A stretch of DNA of 64,000 nucleotides from Glycine soja (GCF_004193775.1 NC_041019.1:34038827-34102826); one strand, 5' to 3'; positions 47,283-60,199 are shown, counted from the first letter of the stretch. The notes: generated by a model from the letters alone, not told the origin. Numbers and translations are program-made.

Positions 47283-48935
47283 TGTCATACCCTAATTTCG
47301 TCCGGGGACCTTTGCTCGATGACGTGCGACCATTCTTTGGTCCTCGTGAGGTGCTTGGCACCCATCATTAGGCAATTTGTGAAATTTAAGGACATGCCGA
47401 AAAACCAAAAAAAAATATTGATGCACAATCCGTAAGTTTCCGTGACACACCGGAAATCAAATGGAAGCATCATTGCATAATTAAGTGAGGTTCTGTAACA
47501 TTCCGTAAGTCAAAAAGGGGATGATTATGTAATCCGCAAGGTTCCGTAACATTACGGAAAGAAAACAAGTATCGTTACGAAATTCGTAAGTTTCCGTAAC
47601 TTTACGAAAAAAGAATCACCAAAAAACAGCAGAGGGGGGTGTACTTAGTAAAAATGGGGGTGCAAATAGCACCCAGGCCCACTTGGGCCCTCTGGAATAT
47701 TCCTCCAGAAGGCGGTTGCTTCTGGAGGAAGCAACCCTGCTCGCCTGGGCGAGCTGGGCGGCAACCACCTCCCCTATTTTGCTATAAATAGGGGAGGAAG
47801 GCAAGAAGGAAGGGGTTCAGCCCCTTTGGCACTTCTCTCTCTTTCGAATTTGCTTGGAAAAATTGTTTCCGTGAAGAAAATCTAAGCCGAGGCGCTTCCG
47901 AAACGTTTCCGTAACGTTTTCCGTGAAGAATTTCGCAAAGGTTTCAACCGTTCTTCGACGTTCTTCATTCGTTCTTCATCGTTCTTCGATCTTCAACGGG
48001 TAAGTACCTCGAACCAAGCTTTTCGATTCATTCTATGTACCCGTAGTGGTCCACATTGTGTTTCGTGCATTTTTATTCTCGTTTTGTTTACTTTTTATAC
48101 CCCCTGTTGACGTGCTTAAGCCATTTTACTTAAGTCATTTCTCGCTTAACTTAAAAATAAAATAAATTTCCACCGAACGTTTGAATTGTATTATCCATTA
48201 ACTTCGGTTAAAATAAATTCCGACCGTTCGGTCGTGCCGTAACCACGTTGGAAATCAAAAAGAGGTAAAAAATAATATAATAATCAAAAAGACATCTTTT
48301 AGTAAAATAAAGCGGAAAATCAATCGGACGTTATCTCTTTGGGATTTCTCATTCTTAATCGAATTGATTAATAACTAAAGTGAAACTAAAGGCTAAAATC
48401 AATTCGCCTAGTCAAGCTCGTCCATAAAAATAGGCTTTTGAAGTTTGTCATTTCATTTTCTCACTAAGTAAAATGGATCATTTTTAAGGTCCAACGCCTT
48501 AAAATGATCACCTCTTAAAGTAAAAAAGAATCACTTGATAAAAAAGAACTACGTAGGTCTGATTTTCTCATCCCAAATTGAGGAATACGTAGGAGCAAAG
48601 GGAAACACCCTTGTCGACCACAAAGAGAAAAAATATAAAAAGGGTATAAAGGACATAGAGACATAAAAAGGGAACATAAAAAATCAAAGTCATGTTTGCA
48701 CATTCGATTAAAGGCTGCCGTCCCTTGGGGCGGACGTATGGGGTGCTAATACCTTCCCCGTGCGTAAATACAACTCCCGAACCTTTCGCTTAAAAGTTCG
48801 TAGATCGCGTCTTTTCCGGTTTTTCCGACGTTTTCCTCAAATAAACGTTGGTGGCGACTCCGCGCGTATTCCTTTCGTGGAACACGCATCCCGCGAGTCT
48901 CGCGTCGCCCTCCCGCCGAAGGGTAGGTTGCGACA
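47283..48935 (+). mobile_element. 5' LTR of the young Ogre-like element
   Basis: TGTCATACCC to GGTTGCGACA, 1653 bp. It contains palindromic CTCGCC-TG-GGCGAG (47737-47750), a TATA box at 47783 and the TACGTAG module at 48545-48610. Confidence 0.9.
47783..47791 (+). promoter_or_regulatory. LTR TATA box
   Basis: TATAAATAG precedes a purine-rich GGGGAGGAAGG. It is repeated in the 3' LTR at about 63620. Confidence 0.65.
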
Positions 48936-48937
48936 GT

Positions 48938-48955
48938 TGGCGACTCCACTGGGGA
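48938..48955 (+). other. Primer-binding site for tRNA-Arg
   Basis: TGGCGACTCCACTGGGGA starts two bases after the LTR. It is complementary over 18 bases to the 3' end of plant tRNA-Arg (acceptor ...CCCCAGTGGAGTCG plus CCA, from recall). A tRNA-Arg primer is characteristic of Ogre/Tat elements. Confidence 0.8.
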
Positions 48956-49805
48956 CTGTTTTTAGAGAGTTAGGCCATTTAATCTTGTGCAATGTTTTAC
49001 CGTGACTTATCCCTTTGTTGGTTTTCCTTCATTATGTTCTTATGTATATAAACTCTTTGTTGCTTTTAGTGCGTTTTAAAATGTATGCATGGGGTAAATA
49101 TTTATTCATTTGATGCACACAAACACCAACACTATTTGCACACACTGTGAGTGAAAAAAGGCCCTATACCCGGGTTCATGGGAACATAAGGAGCGGAGGT
49201 GAATCTGTGGTCATGCTAGGTCTCCGACTTGCTTGATTACAGTGAACCCTCATCTAGAGCTTTTTTCTTTGAAAACATATTGTTGCTAGTAGTCCCTACT
49301 GCTGCAGTATGTTCTTCGAAGGGGATGATACCTCTAGAAACCATCAAGAGAGATATGACTACCTTGGGGGTTATCACTAAAAGCCTAGTTAGCTCTCTCC
49401 CTTATAGGTCCCTTAAATAGGGGCACGGAGCAAACACGCTGCGTGCCATTTTTCACACTGCCATGCATAAGTATCATATACCCTTTTGCTTATATTTGTT
49501 TGTGAATATTGTCGTACTATGTACATCCCTGTGTTGTGCCTTTCGCATATGCATCATGCGTGGGTTTCGTCTTTGATCCCCTCACTTTAGCAAACCGACG
49601 GAGGGTCCGTGTCGCCTTCTTAAAAAACATACGTTGGGTGCCATGCTGCCCAAACGTTGTATCCAAGAAGGAAACAATTTCTCGGGCTCCCGTATTCGTA
49701 AATTGCATCTGTGTCATATGCATTTCTTCATGCATTCATCCATTCCACCCATGATAGATGTAGGAGTTTTGATTCGCACTAGATTTTATTTCACTTTAGT
49801 AAAAC
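48956..49805 (+). other. 5' untranslated leader of the Ogre-like element
   Basis: About 850 bp without a credible frame, leading to the ATG at 49806. Confidence 0.6.
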
Positions 49806-51681
49806 ATGGGATCAAGTCAAAAGCCTTCACTTAAAAAGAGGTTCTATCAAGTCAAAATCAAGAGCTTAGAGGTCACTAGTTTACGAGAGGTTGGAAAATT
49901 AATGGGTCAACTTCAACGGCAAGCCTTCCGCAAAGCCTATGGTAAGATTTGGGACCTAGCTAGGGTAGAAGTCTCCATGGAACCGATTGCATCCCTTTCC
50001 CAGTATTATGACCAGCCCCTAAGGTGCTTCACATTCGGGGACTTCCAGCTATCACCAATGGTGGAAGAATTTGAAGAGATCCTAGGATGTCCTCTAGAGG
50101 GAAGGAAACCATACCTCTTCTCAGGGTTCTACCCCTCATTGGCCAGAATTTCTAAAAAAGGTCCAAATCTCGGCGCAGGAATTAGACCGCCAAAGGCAAG
50201 TCGAAAATGGGGTGGTCGGAATACCGAGAAAATATTTGGAGGTAAAAGCAAGAATCTTGGCAGATAAAGGCGAGTGGACCCCATTCATAGATATTCTCAC
50301 ACTGTTGATTTTCGAGGGAGTCCTCTTTCCAAATGTGGATGGGTTGGTGGACCTGGCAGCGATCGACGTTTTTCTCGCCTATCATAACCACAAGGAAAGT
50401 CCGGTTGTCGCTATGCTAGCCGACCTATATGACACCTTCGACCGAAGATGTGAAGAAAGCAATGCAAGGATTGTTTGCTGTACTCCAGCTCTCTATGTGG
50501 GGCTAGTTTCACACCTTTTTCTCCAAGAAGGTAGGCCCGTCTATCCGCTACAAGGTTACCGCTCGTGCGTCGAAAAAGGAAAGGCGAATTGGGACCAACT
50601 CTTGGCTAGCATGGGGGGGGCGTCTGTTAATTGGTTCCCTCGCTAGAAGGAAGGAAGAATCAAGATTCTATCTTCATGCGAAGGATGTCCAAATGTTCCC
50701 TTGATGGGAACAAGGGGGTTGTATTAATTATAGTCCCGTTCTCGCCATAAGACAGCTTGGCTACCCCATGAGAGGAGCGCCATTAGACGAAAGCATCACA
50801 CCTTTCATCGCACGGGGTTTTAGTGACCACAACGCGAGAGTACTCCAAGGAGTTCGCAAGGCGTGGGATGCAGCGTGAAGAAAGGACAGAGAGCTTAGGG
50901 GAAGCAGTAATGGGATCATCGGCGGCTATCATAAGTGGCTGAGAGTCCGAACACAAGGATTGGATTGGCTCCCAAATCTAAAGACTGTGAGAGACAATGA
51001 GGTTAAAGCTTCGGAAGAAAGTGATGAGGTGCAAGCGCTAAAGGCAAAGCTTGAAAGAGCCCGGGTAGTCAAAGAGAAGTTCAAGTCCATAGCCATCAAA
51101 GTCTGAAGAGAGTATGATGAACTAAGGGACGTTAATATGGCCACCGATGAAGCCTTGGAATGAGAAACCAAGAAGGCCCGAAAGGAAGAACACGTGCCAG
51201 CAAAGTTTTGAGGGGCTTTATAGGGCAGCAATAGTAAGCTCAAGCTCCGAAGAGGTGAAAGGAATCATCACGGGTCAAAGGCATGATCTTGAAGGACGAG
51301 CTAAAGGCTTACCTTAGGTCGAAAAGAAATTTGTCCCAACAGTTAAGCGAGACTGAAGGGAATATGTGGGCCGTCATCGATGAGTGCAAAGAGAAGCTAA
51401 ATCTAGCGGCGACTCACGAGCAAAGGCTAGAGGATGAGTACGCCAAGATATCAGCAGAAAGCGAAGCAAGGGAGAGGGTAATTGATTCATGGCACCAAGA
51501 GGCAACAATGTGGACGGACCGATTTACTCTTACTTTGAACAGGAGTCAAGAACTTCCCCGATTGCTAGCCAAGGCCAAAGCAATGGCGGACACCTACTCC
51601 GCCCCCAAGAAGATCCACAGACTTCTCAGCTATTGTCAACAGATGATAGACTTAATGGACCATATGATTAGAAACCGCTAG
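49806..51681 (+). pseudogene. Ogre-type ORF1 protein, broken
   Basis: ORF1 upstream of gag is a hallmark of Ogre elements and its function is unknown. Here it spans about 620 codons. The first part (49806 to about 50155) has FGDFQLSPMVEEFEEILGCP, like the plant-mobile-domain fold. An indel in an A-run near 50155 shifts the frame, which continues at about 50160-50646 (YLEVKARILADKGEWTPF). Beyond the stop at 50644, stops near 50700 and 50878 and further breaks follow. The last clean part (51283-51681) is a charged, probably coiled-coil region ending MIRNR. It cannot be translated as one protein. Confidence 0.75.
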
Positions 51682-52785
51682 GAAGTTTGTATTGTCGCTC
51701 AGATCTTGACTAGTTATAACTTTTTGAATAAAATGAGTTTATCCCACGTTTTTACTCCAAAAATCAGTGCGAATCAAGTCACTCCCGCATTTTATCTCTA
51801 GCATGCATTGTATGTTGGTCTCGTCCTTTGTCACGGGAAGCCGGAAGGTCCATATCACCTTCTTAATTGTACACATGGGGCACTGCGCCCCCAAATGCGC
51901 AAGTAAGAAGAGATAATTTTCCGGGCTCTCGTGTCCGTAAAATGTATTCATATCATGCATCGCATAAGCATCTCTTCATAACATCATAATGGACATATCC
52001 TGCATTTGTCCGTTATCATATTCCAGCCTCACATTTTGCATGAGTCATGGCATCATCATGCATATGCGTTCAACAAACTTTTTGATCTGCAAAATTGCAT
52101 ACCATTTGTTTTCATGTTTGCTCATCCTTGCGTTTTCCTCTACAAAACAAAAACAAAAAAGGGGGAAGCGTGAAACTTCACACTACATTCTTAGTTTCAT
52201 GTGTTAGGCACCATGAGCCAACCATGTTGGGATCATAAACCCATTTCACTTAAAAACAAAATAATTGAACATGGTACCTAATGCATGGTTAACTAGGAAA
52301 TGGTGTTTCTTCGGGCATCTCAATTTCATAATTACATTTTCCGTGCATAAGCTTAAAGTATGCCCGAGTCATTCATCCCTATGAGATGTTGTTGAAGTAT
52401 TGGCGATCAGAATTGCCATTCCTTGGATTATAGGGTTGAACCAAGCTCATGCTTTTACAAAAAGTTTCATCAAGTCAAGTTGAAATATGGAAGTAACCGT
52501 CTTGCAAAATTGGGGCAAAAGATGAATCGAGTCACATCACTACTTCGTCTACTGCCAAACATATTTAGGATTATTGATGTCCTTGTTACTTCCAGTTTCA
52601 CCTTGACAAAGATGTCATGGACCATGTTGAAAATCTAAATTGATTCAACCCCATATCCTGCGTAAAAATTCGCAATACTTTAACTGTACATCATTCGCAT
52701 ACATCCATGCTTTTCATTGGTTGCATTGCTCATTGCATTCTTTCCTTGAAAAATAAAATAAAATAAAATAAAATGAACTTAATCA
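51682..52785 (+). other. Spacer between ORF1 and gag
   Basis: No gene was recognised. 51770-51960 partly repeats 49520-49740 (conserved phrases such as GGGCTCTCGTGTCCGTAAA against GGGCTCCCGTATTCGTAAA), so a leader segment appears to be duplicated downstream of ORF1. 52420-52640 holds a short frame with FHQVKLKYGS, similar to FYQVKIKS near the start of ORF1. Confidence 0.5.
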
Positions 52786-54910
52786 TTGTTATCAAAAAGA
52801 AAAGGACACGCTTTACGACACCCTTACCGAACTCGTGCTAGAGCTAGAGTAATGGGTGAAGCAGAGGAGGTGCAAGAGAAGATGAAGGCCGACATAGAGG
52901 CCATGAAAGAGCAAATGGCCACAATGATGGAGGCCATGATGAGCATGAAGAAGATAATGGAAGCCAATGCGGTTATAGTTGCCGTTACTAGCGCTGTCGC
53001 TAAGGTGAACCCGATGCTCCCATCTGGCCTCAAGCAAATGAATCATCCAACCTCAAATATGGTAGGCAAAGATTTGGGAAGTACGGATGACCCCATGATG
53101 TGCAAATTCAAAACAAGCACGCCTTCCCGCCATATGGTTTGCCTCCCAAACTATACACCACCCAATGTGGTGTACATTCCCAATGAGGATGTCAATAACT
53201 CCACTCCCATACTCATTAAGAGCCAACAACCTCAATCTGATCATGCACATGTCTCTCGACCCATGGAGGAGACACATGAAATTCCCCACCACGATCTAGC
53301 CAACTTCGAGCCTTGCGTCGGATATGCTGCTGAAGGGCAAGCAGTTGGTGGTATACCCCTGCAAAACACTTTGGAGGGCCCTCAATATCATCCACAACCA
53401 CAACCCTCACGTTCCACAGCTGTTAAAAACCCTCATGACTATGGCAGGAATGGGAAAGTTGGATCATCTAGAGGAAAGGCTCAGGGCCATTGAAGGAGGT
53501 GAAGATTATGCCTTTGCTAACCTAAAAGAGTTGTTCCTAGTACCCAATATCATCACCCCTCCTAAGTTCAAGGTGCTGGACTTTGACAAGTACAAGGGGA
53601 CTACTTGTCCCAAGAACCATCTAAAGATGTATTGTCAGAAGATGGGGGAATACGCAAAAGATGAGGAATTGTTGATACATTCCTTCCATGAAAGTCTTAC
53701 TGGGGTAGCTGTTACCTGGTACACTAACTTGGAACCTTCCCGAGTCCATTCTTGGAAGGACCTAATGGTTGCCTTTGTTAGGCAGTATTAGTACAATTTT
53801 GATATGGTTCTGGATAGGATGCAACTACAGAACATTTGCAAAAAGGGGGACGGATCTTTCAAAGAACACGCCCAAAAGGTGGAGGGATCTGGCGGCCCAA
53901 GTGGTACCCCCAATGATGGAAAGGGAGACGATAATCGTGATGGTAGACACATTATCGATACTCTACTATGAAAAGATGGTGGGCTACGCACCCTCAAAGC
54001 TTTGCGGATTTGGTCTTCGCCAGTGAAAGGATCGAAGTGGATCTGAAAAGAGGCAAATTTAATCATCCTGCTTAGACGAATGAGAAAACTGGGGCAAATA
54101 AAGAGGGTGAGGATGAGGGAGAAACCCATGCTGTGACTGCCATTCCTATACGGCCAAGTTTCCCACCAAACCCAACAATATCATTACTCAGTCAATAACA
54201 AACCACCTCCTTACCCACCACCCAGTTATCCACAAAGGCCATCCCTAAATCAACCACAAAGCCTGTCTACCGCACTTCCAATGACGAAGACCACCTTTAG
54301 CACAAACCAAAAAAAACACCAACAAAAAGGAATTTTGCAGCAAAAAGCCTGTAGGGTTCACCCCAAATTCCGTTGTCATATGCTAAACTTGATCCCATAT
54401 CTACTTGATAATTCAATGGTAGCCATAACCCTAGCCAAGGTTCATCAACCTCCATTTCTCCGAGAATACGACTCGAACGCAACATGTGCTTGTCACGGAG
54501 AAGCCCTGGGGCATTCCATTGAGCATTGTATGACCCCGAAGCATAAAGTGTGAAGTCTAATTGATACGGGCTGGCTGAAATTTGAGGAGAATTGCGTATA
54601 AATCCTGACATTGACAAGAGATGCCACACATGGGGCAATTTTGAAAGCTGTTGTTAGGTGTCCCTAATGACTCATCAGGGTTTCCAAGTTTATGCCATTA
54701 TTGTAAACCACAGCTACAATGTTAAATGAAATGGATAAAGTTGATATCTTTGTCCCTCATCCTCTCACAAACGCATGTTTGCTTATTCAACTTTCACCGG
54801 AATGTGGGTGTAAGCCATTGGTCTGTTTGCTCAAGCAACCTGCGCTCCTGAGTGTTGACTTCCAAGACCGTTCAATCAGAGATTACTCATCTTGCACGTT
54901 GGTGGGGGTG
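52786..54910 (+). pseudogene. Ogre-type gag, broken, without protease or RT
   Basis: An N-terminal methionine- and glutamate-rich helical region (52855-52975, KEQMATMMEAMMSMKK) is followed by a proline-rich linker. A one-base shift near 53400-53490 leads to the retrotransposon gag domain (53560-53790: FKVLDFDKYKGTTCPKNHL, then AVTWYTNLEPSRVHSWKDLM). A stop at 53789 and later shifts follow. A CHHC-type zinc knuckle is visible at 54489-54532 (CHGEALGHSIEHC). The frame then dissolves near 54900. Gag forms the particle that packages RNA. No aspartic protease motif or reverse transcriptase follows. Confidence 0.8.
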
Positions 54911-55079
54911 CCGTAAAACAACGAGCAAAGTTCCAAACAAATAAGTTTCAAAATAAAAAATAAGTTTCAAAATAAAAAATAAAAAGGCATTTGATTGACT
55001 GTGTTTTCAAGTAAAAATATAGACGTTCATGTGACCTCATTTTGTCTTTTTAGAGAGAAGTGAGTTATCAAGAATAGGA

Positions 55080-55817
55080 TGTTGGACAAATGGCCTCAGT
55101 TACCTTAAGAAAAAGGGGGGTTGAATTAAGATGCAAAGACTATTCCCCAATTGAACTATCAATCTCTCTTTTCGGATTAAACAATGCACACAGGGATAAC
55201 CCTTCCCTTGTGTTCAGGAATCCTCTACAACAAGAGACCCACGGTCTCTTAATCCCTTTTCAGAAATAAGAAGAAGAGAAGAAGAGGTCTCTCGTAAAAG
55301 AGGTAGATTGTAAAATGAAGATCAATCAAAAATTCCTTATTGAATAAGCAAGTGGTTGACCAAGGAATCTTTTTGAGAGGATAAGACATTTCAGTTCAGA
55401 AAAACTCTTGATCTTTCGAGAGGATAAAACTGTTTGGGCAATGAAAACTCTCTTTAAAACATTTGAATGGCCATTCATAAAACATTTGAATAGATATGTC
55501 TCTTGGAAATTATTTTCTGAAAATCCCCTCTGGTAATCAATTACAAGACTTATGTAATCGATTACAGGTTTTAAAAATTTGAATTAAAACATTTTTAACT
55601 AATGGTAATCGATTACCAGAGAGCAAATCTCAATTTGAAATGATAGAATTCTTTGGTCAAACCTTTTGCTTCTTCAATTTGGAAACTTCTTCCTAAAGAT
55701 TCTAAGAGATCAAACTTGATCATATATCTTGACTTTCTTGGATTCTTGTCTTGAATAAAACTTGGAAGCACTTGATCCTTTGGCATCATCAAAACATCAA
55801 AACATCTTGCTTCTACA
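55080..55817 (-). mobile_element. Copia solo LTR inserted in the Ogre-like element
   Basis: On the minus strand it starts TGTAGAAGCAAGATG and ends CCATTTGTCCAACA, 738 bp, with a perfect duplication TAGGA (55075-55079, 55818-55822). It includes TAATCGATTAC motifs at 55555 and 55602. It is closely related to the LTR at 18537-19565. Confidence 0.9.
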
Positions 55818-55929
55818 TAGGAGTCATTAGACTTAATCCATCAACTGAAAGATCCTTCAACTATTTCTCTTCCTTGGAAAATTCTTTTTGCAAGAATCAA
55901 CTGCTTCTTTCATTCTTCCTCACTACGAG

Positions 55930-56170
55930 GTCGTGAAAACAAGACAATGATTGGTACCTCAAAGCCTTACACTGGGGCAATGAGGGGCACCGTGCATGAG
56001 CCTCAAGTGAACCTAGGGGCAGATTAGAAGTTCTCACCCAATAGGTTCCCTCCTACAAGGTCATGACGAAAGACAACGATTGGTACCTCAAAGCCTTACA
56101 CTGGAGCAATGAGGGGCATCGTGCATGAGCCTCAAGTGAACATAGGGGCAGATCAAAAGTTCTCACCTGT
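55930..56170 (+). repeat. ~115-bp tandem pair
   Basis: GATTGGTACCTCAAAGCC recurs at 55949 and 56079 with the following CAATGAGGGGCA block. It is the plus-strand equivalent of 22212-22459. Confidence 0.85.
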
Positions 56171-56653
56171 CGATGTTTTTAAACAAGAAAAAGAAAAGGG
56201 GGGACAAACCCTAGGATTTCAATGGATTGATCAAACATCAAATGGCTCAATTGCCGTCACTCCAAAATGGTCAAGTGACTAAATCGAACAGAACACATAC
56301 TCTGAGGGAGTTCCCGGAGAGATTTGCAAAAGATAGGATGAGGTTGCATGAATTATCACCTCTTTCAAAAGGACAGTCAATCTGTGTTTTCCAAAAAAAT
56401 TAAATCAAAATCACAAAATAGGGAAAGAATGTCATGAACATTGTACAACTTTCCATTACATTGCATTGTTTCAAATGAAGTCCGCATTTACCAAATTTTA
56501 CAACAAAGGTTGCATGCATCTGCATCCCTAAAAATCATGTTAACTGCATAGATTTCCTACATCTAATGTCCAAATCTTGTGGATTTGGGATGATCGGCCC
56601 TCTCGATGAGTCGATCTCTTGCTTTCTCATAAGGGTGGACCCTTGGGTACTTG

Positions 56654-58250
56654 TACCTATCACTTTTAGAGGACTACACGTCCTCGCCAACAGAGGGCTG
56701 CACGCCCTCACCTTCAGAGGACTACATGTCCTCGCCTTGAGAGGGCTACATGCCCTCACCTTGGGTACTAGTTACCCTCACCGTTGAGAGGACTACACGT
56801 CCTCGCCTTGAGAGGACTACATGTCCTCACCATCAGAGGGCTGCACGCCCTCACCTCCAGAGGACTACATGTCCTCGCCTTGAGAGGGCTACACGCCCTC
56901 ACCTTGGGTACTAGTTACTCTCACCGTTGAGAGGACTACACGTCCTCGCCTTGAGAGGACTACACGTCCTCACCATCAGAGGGCTGCACGCCCTCACCTC
57001 CAGAGGACTACATGTCCTCACCTTGAGAGGGCTACACACCCTCACCTTGGGTACTAGTTACCCTCACCGTTGAGAGGACTACACGTCCTCGCCTTGAGAG
57101 GACTACACGTCCTCACCAACAGAGGGCTGCACGCCCTCACCTCCAGAGGACTACATGTCCTCGCCTTGAGAGGGCTACACGCCCTCACCTTGGGTACTAG
57201 TTACCCTCACCGTTGAGAGGACTACACGTCCTCACCATCAGAGGGCTGCACGCCCTTACCTCCAGAGGACTACATGTCCTCGCCTTGAGAGGGCTACACG
57301 CCCTCACCTTGGGTACTAGTTAGCCTCACCGTCAGAGGACTACACGTCCTCGCCTTGAGAGGACTACACGTCCTCACCATCAGAGGGCTGCACGCCCTCA
57401 CCTCCAGAGGACTACATGTCCTCGCCTTGAGAGGGCTACACGCCCTCACCTTGGGTACTAGTTACCCTCACCGTTGAGAGGACTACACGTCCTCGCCTTG
57501 AGAGGACTACACGTCCTCACCATCAGAGGGCTGAATGCCCTCACCTCCAGAGGACTACATGTCCTTGCCTTGAGAGGGCTACACGCCCTCACCTTGGGTA
57601 CTAGTTACCCTCACCGTTGAGAGGACTACACGTCCTCGCCTTGAGAGGACTACACGTCCTCACCATCAGAGGGCTGCACGCCCTTACCTCCAGAGGACTA
57701 CATGTCCTCGCCTTGAGAGGGCTACACGCCCTCACCTTGGGTACTAGTTACCCTCACCGTCAGAGGACTACACGTCCTCGCCTTGAGAGGACTACACGTC
57801 CTCACCACCAGAGGGCTGCACGCCCTCACCTCCAGAGGACTATAAGTCCTCGCCTTGAGAGGGCTACACGCCCTCACCTTGGGTACTAGTTACCTTCACC
57901 TTCAGAGGACTACACGTCCTCGCCTTCAAAGGGTCATGTACCTTCAACTTCAGAGGACTACACGTCCTCACCGTCAAAGGGTCATGTGCCTTCACCTTTG
58001 TAGGGCTACACACCCTCACCTTCAGAGGACTACACGTCCTCACCTTTAGAGGACTACACGTCCTCGCCATCAGAGGACTACGTGTTCCCCATTTTCAAAG
58101 GGGGGCATGCCCTCACCTTTAGAGGATTGCACGTCCTTGCCATCATAGGACTACACTCCCTCGCCTTCAAAAGGCGACACGTCCTGAACTTCAGAGGGCT
58201 ACACGCCGTCGCCTTTAGAGGACTACGCGTCCTCACTTTCAGTGGGCTCC
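56654..58250 (+). repeat. 24-bp hairpin array with ~143-bp higher-order unit (plus element)
   Basis: About 66 units of 24 bp read GAGGAC-TACAC-GTCCTC or GAGGGC-TACAC-GCCCTC plus a 7-base linker. From 56761 to 57879 a higher-order unit of about 143 bp is marked by GGGTACTAGTTACCC at 56763, 56906, 57049, 57192, 57311, 57453, 57596, 57739 and 57881. One spacing is 24 bp short, i.e. exactly one unit was lost. Outside this block the units are less regular. Confidence 0.92.
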
Positions 58251-58309
58251 ATATCCACACCTTAAGATAATTTAAGGTCCTCTGTCCTTAAATGCTTAAC
58301 CGAGATTTG

Positions 58310-59253
58310 CACTTCCGGTTAAGGGGCCAGTAGTTTCCTTTTAACGGTTCCTGGGCCACCCCCTGATATTGGAGGAGGGCCAACTGCGCGAGCACAACCA
58401 GAGAGGGAGGCTATCACACAGCTACTATGCATACCGGGGCAAGATTTCACCCGTGCCACTGCAAAGAGACGAGTGCGGATCGTGCGCACCAACATGACCA
58501 CTCTTACATAGATATAGATGACATTGCTACTTAGCAACATTCTGCCCAGCGACCGCAATGCCAATCTCCCCCTACAAAAGTATCAGTTGGTCTGTGTCGT
58601 CCCGACATGGGTAAGTATGCATATAGTTCAACTGATTTCTGATACCATCTATTGTTTGCAGGGATCGCACCCAAGAGACACCCAGTGGACCCGGAAAAGT
58701 CCAACAGGGCCCTGGGGTTTCCAGCTCTGGTTACGGGCCTCTATCAGTCCTACACGGTGCTCGTACCCCCCCGACAAGGTCACATCATCATAGGTAAGTA
58801 TGCACATCGCTCAACTGATTTCTGATTTCATCTATTGTTTGCAGGGGTCGCGCCTGCAAGACACCCAGTGGACCCGAAGAAGTCCAACAGGGTCTTGGAG
58901 TTGTCAAGCTCTAATTACGGGTCTCTGTCAGTTCTACGGAGTACCTGTCACCTCCAGCAAGGGCATCAGGTCCCCTACTAATCGAGCTTTCATCAAGAAG
59001 TACTGCGCCCCCAGGCAGGCGCAGGGCGAAACACCACAGCAGCATTGGGATGGCCGGTAGCGGGCAATAGACACACCGCCACCACCTCTAGAGTTCACCT
59101 CAGCTCATCCGCAAAAAGGTTAGAGCGTTGCCTACGACACATGGCCGACCAGCAGGCGACCAAGTCCAAAGCCAAAGGTAAGCAAAGTACTAGGTCCGTG
59201 ACCTACAAGCCATCATGCGTCCAGCTAAAGACGTTAAAGAAGCGCTACTAGGA
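58310..59253 (+). pseudogene. Plant transposon-protein segment, broken (plus element)
   Basis: The order of motifs follows the minus copy: ARAQPEREAITQLLCIPGQD, a stop near 58508, LLSNILPSDRNANLPL, then a ~186-bp module present twice (MHIVQLISD at 58618, MHIAQLISD at 58800). It ends with ALITGLCQFYGVPVTSSKG, PTNRAFIKKYCAPRQAQGE and CLRHMADQQATKSK. At least two frame shifts separate these. It matches the putative plant transposon-protein family by recall; its role is unknown. Confidence 0.6.
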
Positions 59254-59384
59254 GGCAACCTAGTACCTTTTGAATCTATGCTTGTTATTTGATCACTTTT
59301 TATAGTAGGACGCACCTAGTTGCTCATGATCCTGGGGATTTAAATAAAACAAGCGCAAGCTCGGAAGGTAGTCATACCTCACAA

Positions 59385-59640
59385 AATATATATATGTATG
59401 TTTAGGTAGTGAAAATACCTTAGATGTGCGTGTATGTAAACAAAAAAATACTTCACAAAATATATATATGTATGTTTAGGTAGAAAGATACCTTGGATAT
59501 GCATGTATATAGCAAAAATACCTTACAAAACATATATAGGTATGTTTAGGTAGCAAGATACCTTGGATATGCGTGTATATAGCAAAAATACCTCACAAAA
59601 ATATACACATGTTTAGGTAGCAAAATACCTCATGAAAAAA
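59385..59640 (+). repeat. ~64-bp tandem repeat
   Basis: Four units contain TATGTTTAGGTAG, AAAATACCT and CTTGGATATGCGTGTATATA. The minus element has the related sequence at 17850-17945, where the TA stretch has grown into a microsatellite. Confidence 0.8.
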
Positions 59641-60199
59641 AAAACAAAAAAACAAACAAGAAAAAGAAATAAACAAATGATAAAAAAGGAAAAGAAAAAA
59701 TAAGTTGTCAAGCTGAAAAACCAACATGCTTTTGAAAAGAGATGACTTCCAACTTTTCTTTGGAAAAATTCACTGATCATAACTAGTTTTTGAAAAAAAT
59801 GTGTATACACCTGAAGGGTGAACGCTGTGAAAATTTTCCCGGACGCCCAAAATGGACTCGGATGAATGCACAAATTGATAAAAGAACATATTTTGGAAAC
59901 GTTGGGTTGACTAAAATAGAGGAAATGAATCCTGAGCCCTAGCATCACATGACCATAAAAATTTGACACTTGAGTGTCCACATAGGTGCATGCATGACCA
60001 GTTTTGCATAAAGTTTCCAAATCATCATTTTTGCATTTGTGTCATGGAAATAATGTGGGGCATCCCTTTTATCCTTGAACCAAACCAAACCCTGACATGT
60101 ATCATGTCTAGCCATTCTACAAGCTTTGAGCCAAAATCCTGACTCACCATAAACCTTGACCCAGGGTGAGAATGTCAATCCTTACCCTCGGAAGCAAAA

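Noticed and set aside
58616..58668. Canonical-looking intron GTAAGT...TTTGCAG
   Set aside because: The stretch is in frame and encodes the conserved QLISD segment in this and related copies, so it is primarily coding. Kept only as a possible exitron.
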